Source of the DNA: Enterocytospora artemiae
Lineage: Eukaryota > Microsporidia
DNA: 64,000 bases
Direction: 5' to 3'
Assembly: GCA_038659295.1 (NCBI GenBank)
Contig: JASNGC010000001.1
Coordinates: 620,001 to 684,000, forward strand
Numbering within the stretch: the stretch's first letter is position 1; each line of letters opens with the position of its first letter. The position numbers and the translations under genes are program-made. This document shows, one piece after another, positions 9,296-17,936 of this stretch. Under the pieces are notes generated by a model. That model was not told the DNA's origin and ran no database searches. It was given only the letters and a program-made list of their open reading frames with translations.

Positions 9296-9996
9296 AAATT
9301 AGGGGGATACCGGCAGTAAAGCTGTGAATTGGAGTAGTTTCTATAGAGCTAAAAAACTTGTCTGAACATTAATTAGGATAAGATGCTACACAAGATATAA
9401 TGATATAGTTTAAATATACTGTACTAGCTATTGAATATGGATTTCGATACTGAGTACGGTTTCTCCCGACAGAAAATGATTTTGTATGTTTTATTGTTTT
9501 AAATTACTGCATTCTCTAGTTTCAATTACTCTTTATGAACTGCTTATCTCCAATATTAATCGAAATTTTCGAGTTGTAAATGAAAAACCACAAATACGTC
9601 ATTTTACTACTAATCATCCACTCTCTTTTGTTTATTTTTCCATTTTTACTTAAGTGCAATATTATTATCATATTGTTTTTTTGACGTAGTAAATGGCAAT
9701 AACTCATACTTTTGATGCAATTTTGAACTTCATAGAAATTGAATCAATAGTTTTCGTGGTTCTGCATCTTAAAAGCAATATTATTCTAGAACTTTCAATT
9801 CTGCAAACTTCTTTCAGTAGAAATTCAATTAATCATTTTGGGAATTAAGAAATAAAAACTTTAATTAAGCTTTAAGCAACTTTTATTGCATTCATCATTT
9901 GAAATCCTTTATTCATAAGTTTATTTGCTGAAATTAATGATATCATTAAAAATAAAGCATTGATCAAATAAATAAAAACTATTTTTTTTGCCGCTT
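9296..9996. other. Intergenic region between divergent genes
   Basis: This is 0.7 kb of very AT-rich DNA shared by the upstream regions of RPC37 (minus) and the cyclin gene (plus). A minus frame at 9522-9707 starts with ATG but lacks a C-run and any domain, so it is not called. No RNA gene was seen. Confidence 0.55.
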
Positions 9997-10866
9997 ATGC
10001 ACACAAAATTCATTTACAAGCCAAGCCATGCATACGGCAACTCAGCCACATCTTCCGATCAAGACTTCCATACCGGGGTGTTGGCAGATATTTCAGAGTG
10101 TTGTCGAATGAAGTCAATGGATGGTAACGAATTTGAGAGAAAAACCGTTTTGCGAGAAAACCAGCAAATTTACGAATCTCATAGTAGTAAGGATTGTTTA
10201 AGAAGCAGATTGAGCGTGCCATATACCAACTTGCGATCCAATTTCTCTGAGAACCATAAAATTCCGACCGAAGGTATAATAGGCTGCAAAAGTGTAAAAG
10301 CCAAACATGAAATTGAACAGTGTATTTACAAATTTTCAAAAAATAATGCGGAGCCTGGGATATTATGTAAGGCTAATCCACTCTATGGTCAGAAAAACAA
10401 AATTTCAGATTATATTTTTCGAACAGTGACCGACTTGTTCTTTTCAACACCGTTTATGAACGATTATAAATATTGGTTTGACAAAGTCATTTTAATATTT
10501 TCCCAAACTTCGATCGTAGTTGGATTTATGTTCTTCAAGGAATATGCTACAAGTTTTCAAAAGAAATTTTCAAGATTCGAGTGTTTGGTAAAAGTTTTCT
10601 GTGTGTGCTGTATTTTATCTGAGAAAGTTTTAAAGGATTCACCAAGGTCAAATGGATTTTTTGCCGAGGTTTTTAATATTGATATTAGGTTAATTAATTA
10701 CAATGAGGCTTTGGTCATTAACACGTTGAATTACAATTTGGAAATTGATCCAAAGCAATACAACAAAACTGTTTTTGAGGCCATAAGAAACGATTATCGT
10801 TGGCATAATATAAACAATAGATCATTTTTCTATGCCAGCTCTGGTACAATCACACCAAATCAGTAA
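9997..10866 (+). CDS. Cyclin, Pho80/PCL-like
   Basis: The 289-residue protein has a low-complexity polar N-terminal half and a cyclin box in the C-terminal half, about residues 140-250. Recognisable pieces are helix 1-2 (FDKVILIFSQTSIVVGFMFFKEYA), helix 3 (FECLVKVFCVCCILSEKVLKDSP, cf. 'vfltclilAsKylnD') and helix 4-5 (FFAEVFNIDIRLINYNEALVINTLNYNLEI, cf. 'Nk.wa.v.gi....n..E..fL..ldw.l.i'). This layout is that of Pho80-type cyclins that partner Pho85/CDK5-like kinases. The cyclin-box lysine and aspartate are present (EKVLKD). The longest frame starts at a TTG at 9988; the first ATG at 9997 is used. The C-run before it is weak (GCCGC), so this start is less certain than others. Confidence 0.7.
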   Translation: MHTKFIYKPSHAYGNSATSSDQDFHTGVLADISECCRMKSMDGNEFERKTVLRENQQIYESHSSKDCLRSRLSVPYTNLRSNFSENHKIPTEGIIGCKSVKAKHEIEQCIYKFSKNNAEPGILCKANPLYGQKNKISDYIFRTVTDLFFSTPFMNDYKYWFDKVILIFSQTSIVVGFMFFKEYATSFQKKFSRFECLVKVFCVCCILSEKVLKDSPRSNGFFAEVFNIDIRLINYNEALVINTLNYNLEIDPKQYNKTVFEAIRNDYRWHNINNRSFFYASSGTITPNQ

Positions 10867-11320
10867 ATCTCACTGGCATAACTAATAAATTATCTGCTTC
10901 GAAAGTTTGTCTATTTGGCAAAGTTGCCAAGTTTATCCTGTTGTAATTGAGTAATACATCATATATATTGTTTTTAATTGATTACTTGAAGCATTCAAAG
11001 AGACCTTTAGTGTTAAATTGTTAGTTATGATGTTAACTAAACCAAAATACTATAAGTTTGGAAATCGTAGAAGCATACAAAATAATGGTCGTTTATGTTG
11101 CTTGAGTGCTTAAATAAATGCTTTTCCATGAAATGTCTCCATGCAATGGATTGAGGATGGATAAGTACGGTATTTCTACACTGGATTGTAATAATCTTCC
11201 ACTCTTTATATGGTTTAACCTTAATTTTTATCCCAAAACTTGATTTTAGACTTAGGATTGGCCGCTTATTATTCTCCTTTTTATTTGTTTATTTTAATAA
11301 TATATTTTTTCGAGCCCTTA
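10867..11320. other. Intergenic region
   Basis: This is 0.45 kb of AT-rich DNA. Nothing but the upstream region of the ubiquilin gene is seen. A TTG-started extension of that gene (11240-11320) would add a hydrophobic leader, but the C-run next to the ATG at 11321 argues against it. Confidence 0.5.
11315..11317 (+). promoter_or_regulatory. C-run start signal of the ubiquilin gene
   Basis: CCC ends three bases before the ATG at 11321, which begins exactly at the first strand of the ubiquitin-like domain. Confidence 0.55.
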
Positions 11321-12298
11321 ATGGAAGTAAAGTTTCTAGGGGAAAATATAGAGATTGATACTAATAAGTTGGAAGAGAAGACTATTAACGGTATAGTCTC
11401 TGCATTGAAATCCAAGTCAACAAAGTACTCCAAAGAAGATGGGGGAAAGATCATTGTGTTTGCCAATGGTAAGAAGGTTGAAGACTTCTCTGCTACATTG
11501 GAGGATTGTAAAATCGATGAATCTTCAAAAATATATGTGTTAGTCAAGAATATGGCAGAATCAAAAGGTGATGGCAAGTCCAAAGTATCTAGTGAAAAGG
11601 GACATACAGAGAACCCACACAATAATTCTGGACAACAATTTACTGGAATCCATGATATGCAATCTGATATGATTGCAAATCTGATGAAGAATCCAGAAGC
11701 TTTGGAAAACACATTGAGAATGGTCTATCCTAATATGTCTCCAGAGCAGATGCAAATGTGTTTACAGTCTTTGAGCTCTCTCGCACAGAACCCTGAAATG
11801 ATGAAGAGTTTAATGCAGAATTTTCCAGGTATGGGTGGCATTAACCCAGCCATGATGGAAAATATAATGAACGGTATGAGATCTCCAAATGGTATGAATA
11901 GTCCAAACATGATGAATGGCATGGGGGTTCCCAATGGTATGAACAGCCCGAACATGATGAATCCAAATATGATGTACAACCCAATGATGTACAATCCAAT
12001 GATGAACGGAGGCTATGGAATGCCATACTATGGTAATAGCCCATATATGAACAATCAAATGATGAATAACAACAATAATATGGCACCTCCAGCTAATGGC
12101 CCATGCAGTCATGGATTTTATCCTCCAACCTACGTGGATGGTAAGCCAACAGGGAAGAATGCAGAACTCGTGTATGCCACACAATTAAGAAGCCTTGAAG
12201 AAATGGGGTTCAGAGACAGGAAGGACAATATTGAGGCGCTTATCAAAGCAAAGGGTGATATAGATAAGGCTTTGGATGAATTATCAAAAAATAAATGA
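11321..12298 (+). CDS. DSK2: Ubiquilin/Dsk2-like proteasome shuttle factor (UBL-STI1-UBA)
   Basis: The 325-residue protein has the three-part order of ubiquilins. An N-terminal ubiquitin-like domain (1-75) begins MEVKFLGENIEID. A STI1-like methionine-rich helical region (about 110-195) contains NPEALENTLRMVYPNMSPEQMQM and NPEMMKSLMQN. A C-terminal UBA domain (about 285-322) has QLRSLEEMGFRDRKDNIEALIKAKGDIDKALDEL, with the MGF loop. Dsk2 binds the proteasome through the UBL and ubiquitin chains through the UBA, delivering substrates. Between STI1 and UBA lies a Met/Asn/Pro/Gly-rich tract (about 185-255) built of near repeats such as PNGMNSPNMM and NPMM. It works in the same pathway as Rpt4 and the USP gene in this window. 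Confidence 0.85.
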   Translation: MEVKFLGENIEIDTNKLEEKTINGIVSALKSKSTKYSKEDGGKIIVFANGKKVEDFSATLEDCKIDESSKIYVLVKNMAESKGDGKSKVSSEKGHTENPHNNSGQQFTGIHDMQSDMIANLMKNPEALENTLRMVYPNMSPEQMQMCLQSLSSLAQNPEMMKSLMQNFPGMGGINPAMMENIMNGMRSPNGMNSPNMMNGMGVPNGMNSPNMMNPNMMYNPMMYNPMMNGGYGMPYYGNSPYMNNQMMNNNNNMAPPANGPCSHGFYPPTYVDGKPTGKNAELVYATQLRSLEEMGFRDRKDNIEALIKAKGDIDKALDELSKNK

Positions 12299-12523
12299 GT
12301 TTATCAGATGAATTTTAATTTTTTGAGCGGTCAATTTGTATCCAATGCTGGCTGGATGCAATCTGTAAATGATTAGGAATCGCCATGAATTCATCAATCG
12401 TTGTTGTTTGTAGTGAAGGTCATGGTAAATATAACAGAAATCTGCCAACAAGGAAATTGATAAAAGGTTGTTTATTATATCATAAAAAATAAGATGTAGT
12501 TAAAAAACTTCCGCAAGTGGAAA
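12299..12523. other. Spacer before tRNA; very small ORF possible
   Basis: The spacer holds one 35-codon frame (ATG 12385 to TAA 12492, starting MNSSIVVVCSEGHG and ending in lysines). It has no C-run signal or family match, so it is noted but not called. Confidence 0.3.
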
Positions 12524-12524
12524 A
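12521..12524 (-). terminator. Pol III terminator of tRNA-Cys
   Basis: The T4 run on the minus strand directly follows the acceptor stem. Its first T is also the discriminator base. Confidence 0.7.
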
Positions 12525-12595
12525 GGGCACTGCAGGGATCGAACCTGCGACATACCGGGTTGCAGCCGGAGGCTCTACCACTGAGCTAAATGCCC
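12524..12595 (-). tRNA. tRNA-Cys (anticodon GCA)
   Basis: Read on the minus strand, the sequence folds as a complete cloverleaf. The acceptor stem is GGGCATT/AGTGCCC with one G-T pair and the D-stem is GCTC/GAGC. The anticodon arm TCCGG-CTGCAAC-CCGGT has a T-T mismatch at its base and a central GCA anticodon. The T-arm GCAGG-TTCGATC-CCTGC contains an internal B-box-like GGTTCGATCC. No intron is present. The discriminator is T, as expected for cysteine identity, and it starts a TTTT run (12521-12524) that serves as Pol III terminator. CCA is not encoded. It is the only tRNA seen in the window. Confidence 0.95.
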
Positions 12596-12792
12596 ATAAC
12601 CACCGGATGATCGCAATTTTTACATGTATGAAATCAAATTAAGAGCATATGTGGTATGATCCATTAGGAATTGATTCATAGCATAGGAAAAACATAGGTA
12701 ATTGAGTTACTGCAATTAAATATCTTAAATTTATTTAATAAGCCAATCAGAAGGTGTGAATTCCTCTACAAGATGGAACAATAGAAATTTGC

Positions 12793-13113
12793 CTATTCTG
12801 GCCACAAGCACAGGATTTTAGTTTCTGATTCTATGGTTTGTAATATATTTTTGATTTCAGCAACTGTGGGGAACCGAACTACTTTGTTATGTGATTTCTC
12901 TCCAGAGACAATACTGATATCAGACTTCAGAACTTTAAATACTTTTGAAAGATATTTGATCAATTCTCTATTTGCTCTATTTTTTTCCGCGGGGGCTGCA
13001 ACCTTAACAAATAGTGTGTCTGTATCCCATTTCACAAATACTGTTTCGGAATTTCCTGGTAATATTTTTAAATTCAAGTATAGAAGACCATTCTTATGTT
13101 GGACAAAGCTCAT
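12793..13113 (-). CDS. DUF167/YggU-family protein
   Basis: The 106-residue protein is a full-length DUF167 (YggU, human C15orf40) domain. It opens with the strand LNLKILPGNSETVFVKW, continues with LFVKVAAPAEKNRANRELIKYLSKVF (cf. 'l.vrvtApp.dGkAN..li.fLak.l'), and closes with SDISIVSGEKSHNKVVRF (cf. 'veivsGe.sR.K.vri'). The family is an alpha/beta fold found in all domains of life, without an agreed biochemical function. The ATG at 13113 is supported by domain length. CCC occurs about 15 nt upstream. Confidence 0.9.
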   Translation of the reverse strand: MSFVQHKNGLLYLNLKILPGNSETVFVKWDTDTLFVKVAAPAEKNRANRELIKYLSKVFKVLKSDISIVSGEKSHNKVVRFPTVAEIKNILQTIESETKILCLWPE

Positions 13114-13507
13114 ATATTTCAGAAAATATGGGTGAATAAATGAATTGTTTACGAAATCTCAACAGTAATCAATCTGAAGTATTTGATATGGTACCTCAGT
13201 TAAATATTTTACAAATGTGTCTTTTTCTTCCAAATTAAAAATCTTTCTGGATTAGTTATACATATATCGGTGATTAAAACTTAAATTTTGCTGCTATATT
13301 TCACTAAATACGAATATTACAGTGTTAAGTGTGTAGATATAGTTACTCTTCATGATTTGTTTGAAATTATGTAATAAAAGTTTGAGTTTAAGTAGAATCT
13401 AATTTCAATGAAATCCTCCTTGAACATCATAACTCATCTATTAACACAAATCTCCCAATGTTTTCTGCATCTTAAATTTATTTACTTTTTACAAAACACA
13501 CCGCAAA
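13114..13507. other. Intergenic region between divergent genes
   Basis: This is 0.4 kb of AT-rich DNA upstream of both the DUF167 gene and the membrane-protein gene. No further features were seen. Confidence 0.5.
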
Positions 13508-14248
13508 ATGATACTTTTTAAAATTATCTGCATCATGTGTGCAATCGATGTGGCTTGTTTGTGGATAGTATATAGAGAACTAATATGCTTGCGATCAATA
13601 CCAGAAACACTTTCTTTTATGTTTGAGCTAAGCTTTACTCCACTTTCAACCGTTGTATTCTTGGTTTTCATATTATTGTTAGTCCCAATATGTACACACG
13701 CATACATTTTATGTTCATTGAAGCGATATCTATTTAACCACAACAAATCAATCCATAAAAGCTTTGGCTTGGTAACGAATATTCTTTTTGTGACTTATTT
13801 GCTTACCTTGAGCAAGAATATCTTCCTGTTCTTTTCAAAGCTGGGAAATGATAAAATGTACTACACAATAATTCGATTCTCAGAGGTGTTTGACAATTAT
13901 TTATCTCATCTAACAGTCTATGAACTAATAATGTCATTTATCTGCCATGCAGTTGCATTCATATCCACGTGTTTTGGCGTTGAACTCTTTCTCACATTTC
14001 TTCAGGTCTCAATCCAGATATCTCCAAAAAGATTCATTAGACAAAATATCTCATTGATCTATCTGATTTCAACAATTCTGATTTTCTACGGACTGCTGAT
14101 GTGGTTTGCCGAAGTAAACATGATTAAGAAATCCAACAACATGCATAAATATGCAGTTAGTGGAATATTAAGGTTCATTGAGGAAATGCTGATATGTAGC
14201 ATTGGGTTATACTACTACATAATATTTGCACTTAATGGACTGCTTTGA
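13508..14248 (+). CDS. Six-pass membrane protein of unknown function
   Basis: The 246-residue protein is not recognised. It has six long hydrophobic segments at about residues 1-22, 44-69, 87-110, 136-165, 181-203 and 223-243. They are separated by short loops with a few basic residues (for example KRYLFNHNKSIHKS and SPKRFIRQN). There is no cleavable signal beyond the first segment and no transporter motif that I can name. The ATG at 13508 is the first in frame; the usual C-run is replaced by CACACCGC. It is convergent with the Aurora kinase gene, 52 bp away. Confidence 0.75.
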   Translation: MILFKIICIMCAIDVACLWIVYRELICLRSIPETLSFMFELSFTPLSTVVFLVFILLLVPICTHAYILCSLKRYLFNHNKSIHKSFGLVTNILFVTYLLTLSKNIFLFFSKLGNDKMYYTIIRFSEVFDNYLSHLTVYELIMSFICHAVAFISTCFGVELFLTFLQVSIQISPKRFIRQNISLIYLISTILIFYGLLMWFAEVNMIKKSNNMHKYAVSGILRFIEEMLICSIGLYYYIIFALNGLL

Positions 14249-14300
14249 TAGAGTTAAAAAACATAAATAAAACAGTTTTGAGTGTATTTTAATAAACATT

Positions 14301-15161
14301 TTAATTTTTTTGAACTTTTGGGATATATGAGCGCAGGAATGGATGGCTGAGGGCCTCATCCATTGTTATTCTTGTACTCGGATCTTTTTTACAGCATTTA
14401 GATATGAAGTCGATGACATCTTCTGAAAGGTATGGCGGATACACAATATCTTCTGTTAAAATTTTCTTTTTGACAGAATTCAAGCTATATTTACCAGAAA
14501 TTGGTGCTTTACCGGTACAGAGTTCAAAAACAAGCACACCCACACACCAAACATCAGCCTTGAAGTTATAAACCTCATCTTTGCAAAGCTCAGGAGGTAA
14601 GTATTCTACCGTCCCACAAAAGGTTTGTCGGCGGGAATCTCCATTATATACACTCCAACCAAAGTCTGCAACCTTGATTAATCCATCGCATCCAATCAGA
14701 ATATTTTCTGGTTTAATGTCTCGGTGAATAATATTGTTCGAGTGCATATATCTAAGAGCACTGCAGAGTTGAAGTGCAAAACTGGCCACGTTTCTTTCTG
14801 GAATTTCTCGTGAAAATTTATGCCGATAGTCCTTAGCATAGAGCCATAGATCTCCACCTCCAGCATACTCCATGACCAAATATAGGTTTATGCAATCATA
14901 GAAATATCCATACATTTGCAAAATATTTTGGTGGTCCAGACTCAGATGAACCTCCACCTCTCTTCGTATATTCTTCACCTCCGATTTGTGACGGACAGAG
15001 TTAATGGCAATTATCTTTATTGCAACAATAAACCCAGTTGGCCTATGTTTAGCCGTCCAGATTTGTCCAAATCTTCCCATCCCTACTGGACTTCCCATTT
15101 CAAAATCATCAATTGTTGTAAATTTTACAGATGTATTTTCCTTGCTATCATCTACCAGCAT
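14301..15161 (-). CDS. IPL1: Aurora/Ipl1-family Ser/Thr kinase
   Basis: This is a mitotic kinase that in other eukaryotes corrects kinetochore-microtubule attachment as part of the chromosomal passenger complex. The 286 residues are almost only the kinase domain. The pieces seen are the FTTIDDFEMGSPVGMGRFGQ glycine loop (14-33), VAIK lysine K49, HRD at 146-148, and DFGWSV (166-171), the Aurora-type DFG extension. The activation loop RRQTFCGT has T180 as the expected phosphosite, followed by EYLPPE. The C-lobe ends at a proper RITMDEALSHPFL block. The N-terminal regulatory extension with D-boxes is missing. A longer frame starts at 15182, but CCC directly before the ATG at 15161 favours the shorter product. 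CDK- and NIMA-like alternatives do not have the DFGWSV/TFCGT signature. Confidence 0.92.
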   Translation of the reverse strand: MLVDDSKENTSVKFTTIDDFEMGSPVGMGRFGQIWTAKHRPTGFIVAIKIIAINSVRHKSEVKNIRREVEVHLSLDHQNILQMYGYFYDCINLYLVMEYAGGGDLWLYAKDYRHKFSREIPERNVASFALQLCSALRYMHSNNIIHRDIKPENILIGCDGLIKVADFGWSVYNGDSRRQTFCGTVEYLPPELCKDEVYNFKADVWCVGVLVFELCTGKAPISGKYSLNSVKKKILTEDIVYPPYLSEDVIDFISKCCKKDPSTRITMDEALSHPFLRSYIPKVQKN

Positions 15162-15164
15162 GGG
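15162..15164 (-). promoter_or_regulatory. C-run start signal of the Aurora kinase gene
   Basis: CCC abuts the ATG on the minus strand and selects Met at 15161 over an upstream in-frame ATG at 15182. Confidence 0.55.
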
Positions 15165-15354
15165 TATAAAAAGCCAAATCATCTTTATTGGTTTACGCCT
15201 TTAATTTGTCGGTTTAAGACATTCAAGCTGGCTTTGAATTTCCAAAATTAGAAGATGGATGAGTGTTAGAATGTTTATTGGTGAATGAGCAGTTATGTAC
15301 TTTTCCTTATTAGTAATCATCCCTAGAACGAAATCTAAAAATCTAAATGAACAT

Positions 15355-16014
15355 TTATTTAACAAGTGCCCGCAAAAACTCGTATTCTAATCCGTGACCT
15401 CCTGAGATAGCCCTATTCTTTGCAATCTGTAGCCCTTCAACAACAATTCTTGCATCCTTTTCATTACATTGTAGAAGAAGACTTTCCATTTTGTTGATAT
15501 ATTCTAAGCAAATCAGGATGCAAGCTGTGGAATTATTTATCCCCCTTTTGCAATCTTCTATTATTTGTGTATGGATTTTCAGCCATATGGAGCTGTTCTT
15601 GATAATGATCTTATTAAAAACGTTTCCACTAAGTTTTTCAATAAAATCCTGTTGTTCTAACTCCCGGTAGATTTTGGATTTGAGATGTCTTATCGAGTTT
15701 TCTCGACCTCTTTCTCCATTGAGAGTCTTGACTAACTTGTAAGGCTCCAGATGCTTTTGTGCAATAATATTTGTAAAACCATGCAAAATGGGGTTTTTTG
15801 GAATATGTTTAACCTTTATAAGCCCGTTTTCAATATAAATACTCCCATCAATCACAAGGTCACATAGACAAGCAACTCTAAATGCTAATGAAGAAGAAGT
15901 GCACACATATTTCAACTCTTTATGATTTCTCAGAAGAATCACGAGTTGGGCATATAGAGAAATATTCAGTCGGGTGTACAGATCATTCCTTTTACTGGTT
16001 GAGGAAAATTCCAT
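15355..16014 (-). CDS. VPS74: GOLPH3/Vps74-like Golgi protein (GPP34 domain)
   Basis: Vps74/GOLPH3 binds PI4P on Golgi membranes and retains glycosyltransferases. The 219-residue product covers the GPP34 domain. It has an early helix LYAQLVILLRNHKE, then LAFRVACLCDLVIDGSIYIENGLIKV (cf. 'alr.cli.ELal.GkI'), and NPILHGFTNII (cf. 'vLdE.l.l'). The helical core contains KLVKTLNGER and LKSKIYRELEQQDFIEK (cf. 'lr.rl...LV.kGiLr'), and the ending is VVEGLQIAKNRAI. It is shorter than yeast Vps74 (about 345) because the N-terminal extension is gone and some loops are compressed. Glycosyltransferase retention is therefore inferred from the family. CCC lies three bases before the ATG. Confidence 0.8.
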   Translation of the reverse strand: MEFSSTSKRNDLYTRLNISLYAQLVILLRNHKELKYVCTSSSLAFRVACLCDLVIDGSIYIENGLIKVKHIPKNPILHGFTNIIAQKHLEPYKLVKTLNGERGRENSIRHLKSKIYRELEQQDFIEKLSGNVFNKIIIKNSSIWLKIHTQIIEDCKRGINNSTACILICLEYINKMESLLLQCNEKDARIVVEGLQIAKNRAISGGHGLEYEFLRALVK

Positions 16015-16128
16015 TTAGGGCTAAATAAATATTTATAAAAACAAACGAATGTTTAGGCCAATTCTTGTTCTCCATCTATTTATAATACACTCACAAAAAT
16101 CAAACACTTCCAGTGCCTTTGGATTTTG

Positions 16129-16132
16129 CCCC
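16129..16132 (+). promoter_or_regulatory. C-run start signal of the REX1 gene
   Basis: CCCC ends two bases before the ATG at 16135; the upstream TTG at 16126 is not needed. Confidence 0.55.
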
Positions 16133-16134
16133 AA

Positions 16135-17505
16135 ATGACAAAAACTTTAGCCAAAGCAAAATATTTAAAAATTATCGATATTCAATCAATTCTCAAATAC
16201 ATATTTTTGAAGGAAAAACGGCCCAGTTATATTCAGTTACTACCACAACCGAAATTGGTGACTCTGATCCATTTTAAAAATGGAAACGCTTTAATGCCCG
16301 ACGTAATATCTGGAGTAGATGCAGCAAAGACTAGTTTAAAATGTATTCCTGGTTATGGCGAATCTAGTGGTCTGGAAACCAAGTCCAATCAAAGCTCTGA
16401 AAGGAAAGGTATTTTAAAGACCTCAACTTATGTAAAAGTACTAGATGACGGTAATTTAAAGATAGTTTATGGGAATGAGAATTCAAAAATAATATTTAAG
16501 AAACGAACAAAATCAGGTATGAGAAGTGGAAAATGTTTAGAACAAAAATGTACATTAAATTCTAACCTGATGAAATTAAATATCACCAGGCCAATACGCA
16601 TTATAGACAAGCTACCCATGAATACAATCTTCTATAATATACTAAATTCGATGGAGATTGCCCATGTAGATTTAGGGTACATAACACCAGAAAATCTCAG
16701 ATGCATTGAAAAACAGGATGTCAATCATCTATTTAGCTACTCTACATTTATAAACAGTAATGTGGATTTCAATACGGCTATATTTGAGACTTACCACAAG
16801 CCAACAAAAGAAACAGCCTATTTCGTGGTAGCCATTGATTGCGAGATGGTCAAGACAGATTTAGGATCTGAGGTTGGGAGAGTCAGCATTGTGGATCATC
16901 AAGGAAATGTAATCTATGACAAGCATGTTCAACCAATCCATAACGTTAAGGATTATTTAACAAAATATTCCGGATTGACATTGGAGAATACCTCAAATGG
17001 AATTACCTTTGAGGAGTTACACTCAGACTTACAAGATATTATAGGAAAGAGTACGTATGTGGTTGGGCATGGGTTGGAGAATGATCTAGAGTCACTGAAA
17101 TTTCATACTGAAAATGTGATTGATACATCTTACCTGTTTCTAAACTCCGAAGGATACAAAATAGGCCTTAATATTTTAAGCAAAAAGTTTTTTGATGAGA
17201 ATATTCAGTCATCCGAACATGATTCCATAACTGATGCAGTGTGTTGTATTAAGTTACTTGCCTTAAAAATAATGCAAACAAAATATTTTTTGAATGGTAT
17301 AGGAGGTCAGTATTTAAAAGACATCAAAATAGATGCAATACAAGATATTTCAGAAGCTAAGGGTGAGGGTTTGAGACTTTTAGAAATTGAGGATTTTGAT
17401 TTCGATAATTACAATGATCCAGAGAATTTTTTAATATTTTTGTATTCAGATGGCATAAAGAATTTTATTGCTTTTAATTCTAGGATTGTTAAAAATACTA
17501 ACTGA
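16135..17505 (+). CDS. REX1: RNA 3'-5' exonuclease Rex1/Rnh70-like (DEDDh)
   Basis: Rex1 trims the 3' ends of 5S rRNA, tRNA precursors and 5.8S rRNA in the nucleus. The 456-residue protein has a poorly conserved N-terminal half and a C-terminal DEDDh exonuclease domain (about 230-385). Exo I is AIDCEM (D235 and E237). It is followed by the Rex1-type block VGRVSIVDHQGNVIYDKHVQP and DYLTKYSGLT. Exo II is VVGHGLENDLESLKF and Exo III is SSEHDSITDAVCCIKL. The DYLTKYSGLT and EHDS.TDA blocks point to the Rex1/Rnh70 branch rather than Rex4 or Pan2. It probably acts with tRNase Z, also in this window, in tRNA 3'-end maturation. Confidence 0.88.
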   Translation: MTKTLAKAKYLKIIDIQSILKYIFLKEKRPSYIQLLPQPKLVTLIHFKNGNALMPDVISGVDAAKTSLKCIPGYGESSGLETKSNQSSERKGILKTSTYVKVLDDGNLKIVYGNENSKIIFKKRTKSGMRSGKCLEQKCTLNSNLMKLNITRPIRIIDKLPMNTIFYNILNSMEIAHVDLGYITPENLRCIEKQDVNHLFSYSTFINSNVDFNTAIFETYHKPTKETAYFVVAIDCEMVKTDLGSEVGRVSIVDHQGNVIYDKHVQPIHNVKDYLTKYSGLTLENTSNGITFEELHSDLQDIIGKSTYVVGHGLENDLESLKFHTENVIDTSYLFLNSEGYKIGLNILSKKFFDENIQSSEHDSITDAVCCIKLLALKIMQTKYFLNGIGGQYLKDIKIDAIQDISEAKGEGLRLLEIEDFDFDNYNDPENFLIFLYSDGIKNFIAFNSRIVKNTN

Positions 17506-17936
17506 TATTAGAGGACGAATATTTTTTAAACATTCACAGGGAAATATTTTCTTCAGAAAACCCATTATATTGTAATTTGCTTATGTCTGTTGGGTTTGAA
17601 ATGTGTTAAACTCAATGAACTAATAGCCACCTTCGTAACGTTCATATTTCTGATTTTTAGAAACCTTGCAATTACTACTAATTTTGTCTATGTAGCTTCT
17701 ACTCACTTATTTGATGTTAAGTGCTCATATTACTGCCTATGGAGAAGTGGAAATCAATCTTCATTGCAAATAAATTTAACTTCATAGGGACAGTATACAC
17801 AAACTCGGATTTTACTTTAGTATTTAAACTATTTTAATTAATAAATATGCTAATGAATAACAGAACTTGCCTAACAACAAAAATCTATTGTCGATTCAAC
17901 ATGGCGATTAGAAATTGAGTATAGCAACGAATGGAT
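17506..17936. other. Intergenic region between convergent genes
   Basis: This is 0.43 kb between the 3' ends of REX1 and the aminopeptidase gene. An open frame at 17590-17787 begins at TTG, has no C-run and no domain, so it is not called. Confidence 0.5.

Noticed and set aside
9522..9707. 61-codon minus ORF in the RPC37-cyclin gap
   Set aside because: ATG present but no C-run; composition is plain AT-rich spacer.
11240..11320. Hydrophobic N-terminal extension of ubiquilin (TTG start)
   Set aside because: The C-run and the UBL domain border both place the start at 11321.
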